DNA of 6,820 nt from Gemmatimonadota bacterium (GCA_012027055.1 VEPF01000122.1:2853-9672); one strand, 5' to 3'. Shown: positions 1 to 6,561, counted from the stretch's first letter. Notes: generated from the sequence alone by a model not told the origin. Numbers and translations are program-made.

Positions 1-705
1 CACCGGCTGCAGTGGCACATCCGGTTCGAGCGCCGCCATGAGATTGCCGCGCAGGGAATCCGCGCTCGGGATGCGCACGCTCACCACCGGTGCGTTGTCG
101 AACCGGATCACGGTCTCGCCGGGGCGTGCCGTCATGATGGCCCGCTGCAACCCCGCCCAGTCGGCCACCGCGTCAGTTCCCACCGCGCTCACCAGGGCGC
201 CTCGCGGCAAGCTCGCCAGCGCGGCCGTGCCAGGCGGCAGGAGTTCCTCGCTCACACCGCCGATGGCCCGGCCCGGATCGCGGGTCACGCCCCAGATCAT
301 TGCGATAGCCGCGAACACGATGAACGCGAACAGCAGGTTCATGAGCACGCCGGCCGATATCACCAACGCCCTCGCCCAGAGCGGCTTGGCCTCGAAATCG
401 CGCGGCCGCACGGCGCGCGCTTCGCCCGGCCGACGCTGCTCGACCATCTCGCTGATCGTGCTGTCCCCGCCCTCGATCGACTCCATCTCTTCCATGCCGG
501 CCATCTTCACGTAACCGCCGAACGGCAGCGCCGAGATCACGTACTCCGTCTCGCCCCGGCGGAATCCGACGACCCGTGGTCCGAAGCCGATCGAGAAACG
601 CGGCACCTCGATGTCGACCGCCTTCGCAGTCAGGAAATGGCCGAGCTCGTGCACGAAGATCAACACCCCGAGCACGATCACGGTAGCTAGCACGGTCAGC
701 AGCAT
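1..705 (-). CDS. rseP: RseP-type site-2 intramembrane zinc metalloprotease (5' part, cut by window edge)
   Basis: This frame is open from an ATG at 705 to the window edge, giving 235 residues; the rest of the gene lies outside. Family role: an inner-membrane M50 protease that cuts transmembrane segments of anti-sigma factors and remnant signal peptides in envelope stress signalling. Seen: a first hydrophobic helix (about residues 2-24) carrying the zinc motif HELGH at 19-23 with catalytic Glu20, the conserved FGP and GGYVKM stretches at 41-43 and 63-68, and a second hydrophobic helix at about 113-139 containing MNLLFAF (Asn123). A PDZ-like region begins near 145. An acidic, charged insert occupies roughly 69-107. 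The C-terminal LDG-type zinc ligand motif is not in the window. The start is chosen because GAGG (714-717) lies 8 nt upstream; the in-frame stop of dxr lies 17 codons upstream. It follows dxr by 48 nt, probably on the same transcript. Confidence 0.93.
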   Translation of the reverse strand, partial: MLLTVLATVIVLGVLIFVHELGHFLTAKAVDIEVPRFSIGFGPRVVGFRRGETEYVISALPFGGYVKMAGMEEMESIEGGDSTISEMVEQRRPGEARAVRPRDFEAKPLWARALVISAGVLMNLLFAFIVFAAIAMIWGVTRDPGRAIGGVSEELLPPGTAALASLPRGALVSAVGTDAVADWAGLQRAIMTARPGETVIRFDNAPVVSVRIPSADSLRGNLMAALEPDVPLQPV

Positions 706-713
706 GGCATCGG

Positions 714-717
714 CCTC
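714..717 (-). promoter_or_regulatory. Ribosome binding site of rseP
   Basis: GAGG on the minus strand, 8 nt before the ATG at 705. Another ATG at 710 is out of frame with the protease, so this site supports 705 as the start. Confidence 0.5.
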
Positions 718-753
718 GGCATCATCCGGAGGGTGGATTCGCGCGCGCGGCCG

Positions 754-1907
754 TCAGGCCCGTGCCACCAGGTGGGCGGCAGCGGCCGCCGCGGCGTCCC
801 TCGCCCAGCGGTCCGCGTGCAGCACCTTGTCCAGCGAGTCCGCACGCTCCGGTTCATGGGCATGAAGTACCGCCTCAATGATCCGCGGGATCCCGGTGAA
901 CGGAATCTCGTGGTCCAGGAACCGGGCGACCGCGACCTCGTTGGCGGCATTGTACACGGCGGTGGCGGTACCGCCCGTGCGGCCGGCATCGATGCCCAGC
1001 TGGAATGCCGGGAAGCGCTGCCGGTCCACTGCCAGGAAAGAAAGGGCGGCCGCGGCGACCGGGTCGAACGCGCGCACCCCGTGGTCGGGCAGGCGTCCCG
1101 GATGCGTGAGGGCATAGAGGATGGGTAGCTCCATGTTCGGGAACCCGAGCTGCGCCAGCACCGAACCGTCGATCAGCTCGACCATCGAGTGGATGATCGA
1201 TTGCGGGTGGACAACCACATGCCGTCATAGCCGAAGTCGAACAGAAAGTGGCCTTCGATCACTTCCAGCGCCTTGTTGGCCAGCGTCGCGGAATCGATCG
1301 TGACCTTGGCGCCCATGTCCCACGTGGGATGCCGCAACGCCTGCTCCGGTGTGACCTCGGAGAGCATCGGCAGCGGCCATTCCCGGAAGGGCCCTCCGGA
1401 CGCAGTCAGGATCAGCCGGCGAACGCTCTGGGCGTTGACGTTCCCCAGGCACTGCAGGATCGCGCTATGCTCGCTGTCGATCGGGATCAGCTCCCCGCGT
1501 CCGCGCGCCAGCGCCGCCAGCACCAACTCGCCGCCGGCGACCAGGGACTCCTTGTTGGCGAGCGCCAGGCGCTTGCCGGCGTCCAGCGCCACCAGCGTGG
1601 CCTGCAGACCTGCGGCTCCGACCACGGCGTTGATGACGATCTCCACGCCGGGATGGGCGGCCGCATCCAGCAGGGCCAGCGGGCCCCGCTTCAGTCCTCC
1701 TCCCCCGGTGCCTGCCGGTGCATCGGCGGCCAGCACGGCCAGCTCCGGGTGCCACTCCTGCACCTGCCGGGTGAGCGCCGCCTCACTGCGACAGGCGGCA
1801 AGAGCGACCACCCGGAACCGGTCGGGATGCCGGGCCAGCACCGCGAGCGCGCTGCGGCCGATCGATCCGGTGGACCCCAGTACGGCCACTCCCAGGGGCG
1901 GCGTCAC
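754..1907 (-). CDS. dxr: 1-deoxy-D-xylulose 5-phosphate reductoisomerase, interrupted by a frameshift
   Basis: Family role: cytosolic NADPH- and divalent-metal-dependent conversion of DXP to MEP, the committed step of the MEP isoprenoid pathway. The N-terminal part (1907 to about 1218, 230 codons) shows GSTGSIG at 11-17 (NADPH fold), ANKES at 117-121, the metal-site region DSEHSA from 144 with Asp144 and Glu146, SGGPFR at 170-175, HPTWDMG at 193-199, and NKALE at 211-215. The C-terminal part is in another frame (about 1218 to 754) and shows VVHPQSIIHSMVE, DGSVLAQLG and YNAANEVAVA. Together they make about 384 residues, a normal length with no missing domain. The break lies between MG[IM] and VVVHPQ. 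As read, the upstream frame runs on for 14 codons of unrelated residues to a stop at 1173. The GTG start overlaps the cdsA stop (GTGA), suggesting translational coupling. Identity is certain; whether the sequenced allele is functional is not. Confidence 0.9.
1215..1221 (-). other. Frameshift site in dxr
   Basis: On the minus strand the sequence reads GGC ATG TGG TTG TCC in the upstream frame, while the family motif VVVHPQ needs GTG GTT GTC CAC. One nucleotide more (giving MVVVHPQ) or four more (giving M-E-VVVHPQ, as family members normally have an acidic residue here) restores the frame. A four-base loss from ATGGAGGTGGTT gives exactly the observed ATGTGGTT. No slippery heptamer is visible, and no Shine-Dalgarno sequence precedes the GTG at 1218 that could restart translation. 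Most likely an indel or sequencing/assembly error. Confidence 0.85.
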
Positions 1908-2770
1908 AGGACGACGACCAGGAACCAGAACGCCGTCGGGATCGCGAACAGCAGCGCATCGACTCGATCGAATACCCCGCCGTGCCCCGGGAAGAATCGC
2001 CCCGAGTCCTTGACCCGCGCTTCCCGCTTGAGCAGTGACTCCGCCAAGTCGCCAACCTGCGCCACCAGACTGATCAGCGCACCTCCCAGTGCGCCTTCCC
2101 CAAGGCTCAGCTCGAGTCCGAACCGCGCGGTCAGCAACCATGCCGCCAGGACGCCTGCGGCGATGGTGGCCAGCAGGCCGCACACCGCACCCGCCACCGT
2201 CTTGCCCGGACTCACCGTCGGGATCAGCTTGCGGCGGCCGAGCGCCCGGCCGCCAAAATAGGCGCCGGAATCAGACACCCAGGTGAGCACCAGCGGGAAC
2301 AGCACCAGGGCCACGCCCGTCCCGCCTGCCACTCCGCCCACCGCCACGCCGGGCAGCGGGAAATAACGCAGGAACATGCCGTAGGAGAGGGTGCCGCCCA
2401 GCAGCAGCGCGCCGAACAGGGTGATGCTCACGGCCGCCAGCGGGTTCCCATCGACGCCGCGCGCCCAGATCGCCCCCGCTCCCAGCAGCAACGTGGCCAG
2501 CAGTATGGCGGTCCAGAACAGCGGCGTCGCCGCCCCCACCGATGGGACCGCAGTGGCGACCGCCACCAGCCCTGCCGCGAGCACCGCCCCGGCCACGCGG
2601 AATGGTCGGGCACCGCGCGCCTCCGCCAGACGATACAGCTCGAGTACCCCGAGGACCGCCGCTCCCCCGAGCAGTCCACCGAGCCACCAGCCTCCCGCAT
2701 ACACCAGCGCCAGCACCACCGGGATGGCCACGACCGCGACCGCGACGCGCTTGCTCAGCTCCGACGCCAT
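1904..2770 (-). CDS. cdsA: Phosphatidate cytidylyltransferase (CDP-diacylglycerol synthase)
   Basis: Family role: an integral membrane enzyme that joins CTP and phosphatidic acid to give CDP-diacylglycerol, the branch-point precursor of phospholipids. The 288-residue product is mostly hydrophobic, with several segments that look like membrane helices (for example about 8-45, 58-99, 109-128, 146-166, 192-213, 229-241 and 272-288). The diagnostic C-terminal signature is complete: S245-LLKRE-ARVKDSG-then PGHGGVFDRVD ending at 271. WVSDSGAYFGGR (164-175) and the following basic KLIPTVSPGKT stretch (181-191) are also typical. Length fits the family. The ATG at 2770 comes 3 nt after the uppS stop; the Shine-Dalgarno sequence is weak, so coupling to uppS translation is likely. 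Its TGA overlaps the GTG of dxr. No anomaly seen. Confidence 0.97.
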   Translation of the reverse strand: MASELSKRVAVAVVAIPVVLALVYAGGWWLGGLLGGAAVLGVLELYRLAEARGARPFRVAGAVLAAGLVAVATAVPSVGAATPLFWTAILLATLLLGAGAIWARGVDGNPLAAVSITLFGALLLGGTLSYGMFLRYFPLPGVAVGGVAGGTGVALVLFPLVLTWVSDSGAYFGGRALGRRKLIPTVSPGKTVAGAVCGLLATIAAGVLAAWLLTARFGLELSLGEGALGGALISLVAQVGDLAESLLKREARVKDSGRFFPGHGGVFDRVDALLFAIPTAFWFLVVVL

Positions 2771-2773
2771 CGC

Positions 2774-3532
2774 TCAACCCGGACCCACGCGCCCGTAGCG
2801 ACGGTCGCGCTTTTGATAATCGGCGATGGCGCACCACAGATGCTCCCGCCGAAAATCCGGCCAGAGCACCGGCGTGACGTACAGCTCCGTGTACGCCAGC
2901 TGCCACAGCAGGAAGTTGCTGATGCGCTGCTCCCCAGAGGTGCGGATCAAGAGGTCGGGGTCGGGCAGGCCGGCCGTATACAGCTCGGCGCCGAAAGCGT
3001 GCTCGTCAATTGCCGCCGGATCGATCTCTCCGGCTTTGACCCGCTCCGCCAGCCGCCGCGCCGCCCGCGTGATCTCCGTACGCCCGCCATAGCTGATCAT
3101 GAGGTTCAGGTGCAGGTGCGGCCCGCCCGCTGTCTGCGCGACGATCTGCTCGACGGCGCGCCGTGGCCTCGACGGCAGCCGCTCCAGCTCACCGTGCACG
3201 TGCACGGCCACGCCCTGCCGCTTGAGCTCCGCCTGTTCCTGAGCGACGTAACGCTGCAACAGCCGCATCAGCGCCGATACCTCGGCCGCCGGCCGATCCC
3301 AGTTCTCGCGCGAGAATGTGAACAACGTCAACACCCGCACGCCCGCGGCCATCGATCCTTCGATCACCTCGCGCACCGATGTCATACCGGCCGCGTGGCC
3401 CCGGAATCGTGGCAAGCCACGGCTCCGCGCCCAGCGGCCGTTTCCGTCCATGATCACGGCAACGTGAACCGGGACCGGACCTCCTGCCCGGATCGATGCA
3501 AGTACGTCTGCAGGCGTGGCGGCGTCGTCCAC
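2774..3532 (-). CDS. uppS: Isoprenyl (undecaprenyl) diphosphate synthase, cis-prenyltransferase
   Basis: Family role: condenses isopentenyl diphosphate units in the cis configuration onto farnesyl diphosphate, making the C55 lipid carrier for peptidoglycan and surface glycans. The 252-residue product carries the hallmark HVAVIMDGNGRWA at 23-35 with catalytic/metal Asp29, RGH with His46, FSRENW at 73-78, and DPDLLIRTSGEQRISNF at 191-207 (diphosphate-binding Arg197 and Arg203), followed by Glu216 in AYTEL. All expected active-site residues are present and the length is normal. The start is a GTG at 3532, 1 nt after the frr stop TAG, supported by GGAGG 6 nt upstream. An extra 20 or so residues precede the conserved core, as is common. 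Product chain length (C55 or other) cannot be read from sequence. It uses the isoprenoid units that dxr, two genes downstream, helps to make. Confidence 0.97.
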   Translation of the reverse strand: MDDAATPADVLASIRAGGPVPVHVAVIMDGNGRWARSRGLPRFRGHAAGMTSVREVIEGSMAAGVRVLTLFTFSRENWDRPAAEVSALMRLLQRYVAQEQAELKRQGVAVHVHGELERLPSRPRRAVEQIVAQTAGGPHLHLNLMISYGGRTEITRAARRLAERVKAGEIDPAAIDEHAFGAELYTAGLPDPDLLIRTSGEQRISNFLLWQLAYTELYVTPVLWPDFRREHLWCAIADYQKRDRRYGRVGPG

Positions 3533-3533
3533 G

Positions 3534-4085
3534 CTAGACCTCCATCACCTCCTCCTCCTTGGCTTTGAGGAGGTGGTCGATCTTGGTGATGTATTCGTCC
3601 GTCAGCTTCTGGATGCGGTCCGTCTCCCGTTTCGCGTCATCCTCCGGCAGTTCGTGCGCGTCCTTCTGCCGCTTGATCTCCTTGTTCGCTTCCTGCCGCG
3701 CATGACGCACCGCGACGCGCCCTTCTTCCGCATGCCGGTGCAGCAGCTTCACCATCTCCCGCCGCCGCTCCTCGTTCAACGCCGGCACCGGTACCCGGAT
3801 GATGTTGCCGTCATTCGCCGGGTTCAGCCCCAGGTCCGCATCCCGGATCGCCCGCTCCACCGCCTTCAGCAACGACTTGTCGAATGGTTGCACCACCAGT
3901 AGCCGCGCCTCCGGGACATTCACCGTTGCCACCTGGTTGAGCGGCAGCTTGGAGCCATACGCCTCGACCCGGACCGTATCGAGCAACGCCGAACTGGCCT
4001 TCCCCGTCCGCACCCCGTCGAATTCACGACGCATCGCCTCGAGCGCCTTGTCCATCTGCGCCTTGGCCTCGCCGTACGCTGGCAT
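3534..4085 (-). CDS. frr: Ribosome recycling factor
   Basis: Family role: with EF-G it splits the post-termination ribosome complex so that subunits can be reused. The 183-residue product matches the usual length of about 185. Seen: REFDGVRTGKAS near 20-31 at the start of helix one; the small beta domain with VEAYGSKLPLNQVA (40-53) and VQPFDKSLLKAVERAI (65-80); NDGNIIRVPVPALNEERR (91-108); and RVAVRHARQEAN at 123-134, the conserved Arg-rich helix that contacts the ribosome. The C-terminal helix ends in the acidic KEEEVMEV. The ATG at 4085 is preceded by GGAGGGG (4090-4096). It lies 51 nt after pyrH and 1 nt before uppS. No odd residue seen. Confidence 0.98.
   Translation of the reverse strand: MPAYGEAKAQMDKALEAMRREFDGVRTGKASSALLDTVRVEAYGSKLPLNQVATVNVPEARLLVVQPFDKSLLKAVERAIRDADLGLNPANDGNIIRVPVPALNEERRREMVKLLHRHAEEGRVAVRHARQEANKEIKRQKDAHELPEDDAKRETDRIQKLTDEYITKIDHLLKAKEEEVMEV
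3539..3553 (-). promoter_or_regulatory. Tandem Shine-Dalgarno region before uppS, inside the frr 3' end
   Basis: The last codons of frr contain AGGAGGTGAT (3544-3553), a long match to the consensus complement of the 16S rRNA 3' end, directly followed by GGAGG (3539-3543). The second copy lies 6 nt before the GTG at 3532 and decides the uppS start. The first lies about 15 nt away and may act as a standby or pausing site. Confidence 0.65.
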
Positions 4086-4089
4086 GGTT

Positions 4090-4096
4090 CCCCTCC
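4090..4096 (-). promoter_or_regulatory. Ribosome binding site of frr
   Basis: GGAGGGG on the minus strand, with the GGAGG core 6 nt before the ATG at 4085. This is a strong site in the 51-nt pyrH-frr gap, so frr can start translation independently of pyrH. Confidence 0.7.
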
Positions 4097-4105
4097 ACCG
4101 TTGGG

Positions 4106-4120
4106 TTTCCGAGGCGGAAA
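4106..4120 (-). other. Small hairpin in the pyrH-frr gap
   Basis: A perfect 6-bp inverted repeat (TTTCCG / CGGAAA) with a 3-nt loop lies 9 nt upstream of the frr Shine-Dalgarno sequence. It is too short, and lacks the downstream T-run, to be a terminator. Function unknown; it may be chance. Confidence 0.3.
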
Positions 4121-4136
4121 AGTAAGGAGTGGGCCG

Positions 4137-4856
4137 CTACGATACCAGCGTTCCCACCACCTCGCCTCGCAGCGCGGCCGCGACCGCGCCCGGTTCCTGG
4201 ATGTTAAGCACGATGATGGGCAGATTGTTCTCCTTGCACAGCGAGACGGCGGCCGCATCCATCACGTTCAACTCGCGAGCGAGTACGTCCTGGAAGCTGA
4301 GGCGCGGGATGAACTCGGCGGTCGGGTCGAGTACCGGGTCGGCACTGAACACGCCCCGCACCTTGGTGGCCTTGATCAGCACGTCCGCGTGCACTTCGAT
4401 GGCCCGCAGCACCGCGGCGGTGTCAGTCGAGAAGTACGGGTTGCCGGTGCCGCCCGCGAAGATCACCACGCGGCGCTTCTCGAGGTGACGCAGGGCCCGG
4501 CGTCGGATGTACGGTTCGGCGAGCGCCTCCATCCGGATCGCCGTCATGACCCGCGTCTCCACGCCGTTGCGCTCCAGCAGGTCCTGGAGCGCCAGAGCAT
4601 TGATGATGGTGGCGAGCATGCCCATGTAGTCGGCGCTGACCCGGTCCATGCCCTGCTGGCTGGCCTGGGTGCCGCGCACGATGTTGCCACCGCCGATCAC
4701 GAGGCCGACATCCGCGCCCATGGCATGCAGGTGGCCGATGTCATCGGTGAGGGCTTTGACCACCGGCGGGGAGATGCCGAAGCCCTGCTCGCCGGCCAGG
4801 GCTTCGCCGCTGAGCTTGAGCATTACCCGGCGGTAGACCAGCTCCGCTCGGGCCAT
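4137..4856 (-). CDS. pyrH: Uridylate (UMP) kinase
   Basis: Family role: cytosolic amino-acid-kinase-fold enzyme, normally hexameric, that phosphorylates UMP to UDP with ATP in pyrimidine nucleotide synthesis. The 239-residue product shows LKLSGEAL at 13-20 (ATP-phosphate Lys14), IGGGNIVRG at 54-62, MDRVSADYMGMLAT at 70-83 (UMP-site region), FAGGTGNPYFSTDTAA at 133-148 and KATKVRGVFSADP at 162-174. The tail NIQEPGAVAAALRGEVVGTLV is the usual C-terminus. The ATG at 4856 is chosen, 1 nt after the tsf TGA. The reading frame stays open to an ATG at 4907, but that would add 17 residues encoded inside tsf and unlike the family. GGTGGGTGA just upstream gives a modest Shine-Dalgarno match, so coupling to tsf is likely. 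Confidence 0.97.
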   Translation of the reverse strand: MARAELVYRRVMLKLSGEALAGEQGFGISPPVVKALTDDIGHLHAMGADVGLVIGGGNIVRGTQASQQGMDRVSADYMGMLATIINALALQDLLERNGVETRVMTAIRMEALAEPYIRRRALRHLEKRRVVIFAGGTGNPYFSTDTAAVLRAIEVHADVLIKATKVRGVFSADPVLDPTAEFIPRLSFQDVLARELNVMDAAAVSLCKENNLPIIVLNIQEPGAVAAALRGEVVGTLVS

Positions 4857-4857
4857 T

Positions 4858-5451
4858 TCAGTCACCCACCGCGAAGCGCACGAACCGGCGCACCTGGATG
4901 TTCTCACCGGTCTTCGCGGTCGTCTCCTGGACGAGTTGGGCCACCGAGATGTCCGGGTTCTTCACAAACGGCTGCTGCAGCAGCGTCCGCTCCTGAAAGA
5001 ACTTCTTCATGCGGCCGTCCGTGATCTTTTCCCAAAGGTGCTCGGGCTTGCCTTCGCCCTTCACCTGCTCGCGATAGATGGAACGCTCGTGCTCGACAAT
5101 GTCCACTGGCACGTCCGCCTCAGCCACAGCCAGCGGATCGGATGCGGCAATGTGCATCGCGAGGTCCTTGAGCAGCCCCTGGAAGATCTCGTTCCGGGCG
5201 ACAAAATCGGTTTCGCAGTTCACTTCCACGGGCGCCCCGCTCTTCCCCCCCAGGTGGACGTAGCTGCCGATCCCACCCTCCCGGGTCTCCCGGCCAGCCC
5301 GCTTCGCCGCCTTCGCGGCTCCCCGCGTCCGCAGCACATCGATCGCTTTCTCGATGTCGCCGTTCGTCTCCTCCAGGGCCCGCTTGCATTCCATCATGCC
5401 CGCGCCGGTCCGCTCGCGGAGCTCCTGCACCTGTTTCGCCGAAATCGTCAT
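4858..5451 (-). CDS. tsf: Translation elongation factor Ts, short form
   Basis: Family role: guanine-nucleotide exchange factor that releases GDP from EF-Tu. The 197-residue product starts with the UBA-like domain (1-45): VQELRERTGAGMMECKRAL and the EKAIDVLRTRG helix. The EF-Tu-contacting core follows with VEVNCETDFVARN (75-87), including the TDF triad at 81-83. The C-terminal part, with HLWEKITDGRMKKFF and LLQQPFVKNPDISV, closes the protein. It is far shorter than the E. coli protein (about 283 residues) and resembles the compact form of Thermus and several other phyla, so the length is a lineage trait rather than truncation. The ATG at 5451 matches the family N-terminus. The frame is open 31 codons further upstream, but those residues are Cys/Trp-rich and unlike EF-Ts. 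The Shine-Dalgarno candidate GAAGG lies only 2 nt before the ATG, an unusually short spacing. Confidence 0.97.
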   Translation of the reverse strand: MTISAKQVQELRERTGAGMMECKRALEETNGDIEKAIDVLRTRGAAKAAKRAGRETREGGIGSYVHLGGKSGAPVEVNCETDFVARNEIFQGLLKDLAMHIAASDPLAVAEADVPVDIVEHERSIYREQVKGEGKPEHLWEKITDGRMKKFFQERTLLQQPFVKNPDISVAQLVQETTAKTGENIQVRRFVRFAVGD

Positions 5452-5504
5452 AGCCTTCGCTCGTTCTGCTTTCGGGTGATCCGTTATGGTGTCATCCCAC
5501 CAGC

Positions 5505-5539
5505 AGCGCTGCCGGCTGCAGAGGCAGCACTGCAGCGCT
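5505..5539 (-). other. Stem-loop in the rpsB-tsf gap
   Basis: Within the 111-nt gap (5452-5562) an inverted repeat forms AGCGCTGC / GCAGCGCT (8 bp; 5505-5512 with 5532-5539), a small internal loop, a second 5-bp stem (5515-5519 with 5524-5528) and a 4-nt loop (5520-5523). No T-run follows on the minus strand, so it is not a standard intrinsic terminator. It could be an RNA-processing or attenuation element that sets tsf expression relative to rpsB. The rest of the gap shows no recognisable promoter. Confidence 0.5.
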
Positions 5540-5562
5540 TCCATGCGCTGGGCCGGCGCCGG

Positions 5563-6471
5563 CTACGCCTCGGTAGCCTCGGGCGTCCCCACCCCGCCAT
5601 CCGCCTCCTCGCCCTCGCCCGGCGTGCGCATCGTGGCGATCACGTCGGCCCGCGGCCGCCGCTTGCGCCGCGGCCGCCGGCGCTTGCCGCGCTCTTCCGC
5701 CGACGTCTCCGGCGCCAGCCCGCCCTCGGACGAATACGTCGACGCCTCCATCTCGTCGGCGCGCCGACGCGCGTCCGCCGGCAGCTCGCGCCGAGCCTGC
5801 TCGATGGCGTCGGCGATGGAGCCGGCGATCAGCGATACCGAGCGGATTGCGTCATCGTTGCCCGGAATCGGGTAGTCGATTACGTCCGGATCGGAGTTGG
5901 TGTCCGCGATCGCAATGACCGGAATGCCGAGCTTCTTGGCTTCCTTGACCGCGATCAACTCCTTCCGCGAGTCCACCACGAAGAGCGCACCCGGCAGCCG
6001 CCCCATGTCCTTCACGCCACCCAGGTATTTCTCCAGCTTCTCGCGCTCGCGCTGCAGCAGCAGCTGCTCCTTCTTCGTGTAGAACTCGTACGCTCCCTCG
6101 TCCAGACCGCGCTCTAGCTCCTTCAGCCGCCGGATCTGCTTCTTGATCGTGGCGAAATTCGTGAGCATGCCGCCCAGCCACCGCTCGGTGACCCAGAAAC
6201 CGCCGCAGCGTGCCGCTTCCGCTTCGATGATCGGTCGCAACTGCCGCTTGGTGCACACGAACAGCACCCGCTCGCTTTCGAGCGTCACCGAGCGCGCCGC
6301 GCCCTGCGCGGCCAGTAGCGCCTGATGGGTCTTCTTGAGGTCGATGATGTGGATGCCGTTCCGCTCCGCGAAGATGAATCGCTTCATCTTGGGGTTCCAA
6401 CGGCTCCGCTGGTGACCGAAATGGACGCCCGCTTCCAGCAGGTCCTGCAGCTGTGTCTCCGCCATGCTCAT
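5563..6471 (-). CDS. rpsB: 30S ribosomal protein S2 with Arg-rich C-terminal extension
   Basis: Family role: S2 binds late to the 30S subunit near S1, between head and body. The 302-residue product has a canonical core: LLEAGVHFGHQRSRWNPKM (11-29), FIFAERNGIHIIDLKKT (32-48), the CTKRQ region near 73-77, WVTERWLGGMLTNF (93-106), the coiled-coil-like charged helices (107-150), and ALFVVDSRKELIAVKEAKKLGIPVIAIADTNSDP split over 162-195, followed by IPGNDDAIRSV (202-212). The core ends near residue 232. About 70 further residues form a low-complexity tail with a basic run RGKRRRPRRKRRPR at 261-274, between Ser/Glu-rich segments. The start could be the ATG at 6471 or the one at 6465; neither has a well-placed Shine-Dalgarno sequence (a GGAGG lies 18 nt before 6471). 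It is separated from rpsI by 133 nt. Confidence 0.97.
   Translation of the reverse strand: MSMAETQLQDLLEAGVHFGHQRSRWNPKMKRFIFAERNGIHIIDLKKTHQALLAAQGAARSVTLESERVLFVCTKRQLRPIIEAEAARCGGFWVTERWLGGMLTNFATIKKQIRRLKELERGLDEGAYEFYTKKEQLLLQREREKLEKYLGGVKDMGRLPGALFVVDSRKELIAVKEAKKLGIPVIAIADTNSDPDVIDYPIPGNDDAIRSVSLIAGSIADAIEQARRELPADARRRADEMEASTYSSEGGLAPETSAEERGKRRRPRRKRRPRADVIATMRTPGEGEEADGGVGTPEATEA
5650..5691 (-). repeat. Imperfect internal repeat coding the basic run of S2
   Basis: Positions 5653-5661 and 5671-5679 carry the same 9-nt word, cggccgccg on the plus strand, 18 nt apart, each followed by a cttgc word with a 3-nt offset. In protein terms the unit is roughly K-R-R-R-P-R then K-R-R-P-R. 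This suggests that the basic tail grew by short tandem duplication, although GC-rich Arg codons alone can produce a similar pattern. Confidence 0.4.
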
Positions 6472-6561
6472 CCCGGCTCGGGGTTAGTGCCTCCACTGCC
6501 TTCTTCCGCCGCGCAGACCCTCACAGGACCCCAGCGCGCGCGTCCGGCAGTGTGCGTGATC

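Noticed and set aside
1215..1221. Programmed ribosomal frameshifting in dxr
   Set aside because: A -1 slip would join the frames, but there is no slippery heptamer or evident stimulatory structure, and I know of no such case in dxr.
1248..2261. A 337-codon open frame on the plus strand opposite cdsA and dxr
   Set aside because: It lies antisense to genes with clear family motifs, its translation resembles no family and is rich in Arg, Pro, Gln and Ser, as expected from the complement of GC-rich codons.
5452..5544. N-terminal extension of EF-Ts from an ATG at 5544
   Set aside because: The 31 extra residues are Cys/Trp-rich and overlap the hairpin, while the ATG at 5451 matches the usual EF-Ts N-terminus.
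4936..6117. A 393-codon open frame on the plus strand opposite tsf and rpsB
   Set aside because: It spans two unmistakable genes and their gap, and its translation is low-complexity Arg/Leu/His-rich; it is a shadow frame in GC-rich DNA.
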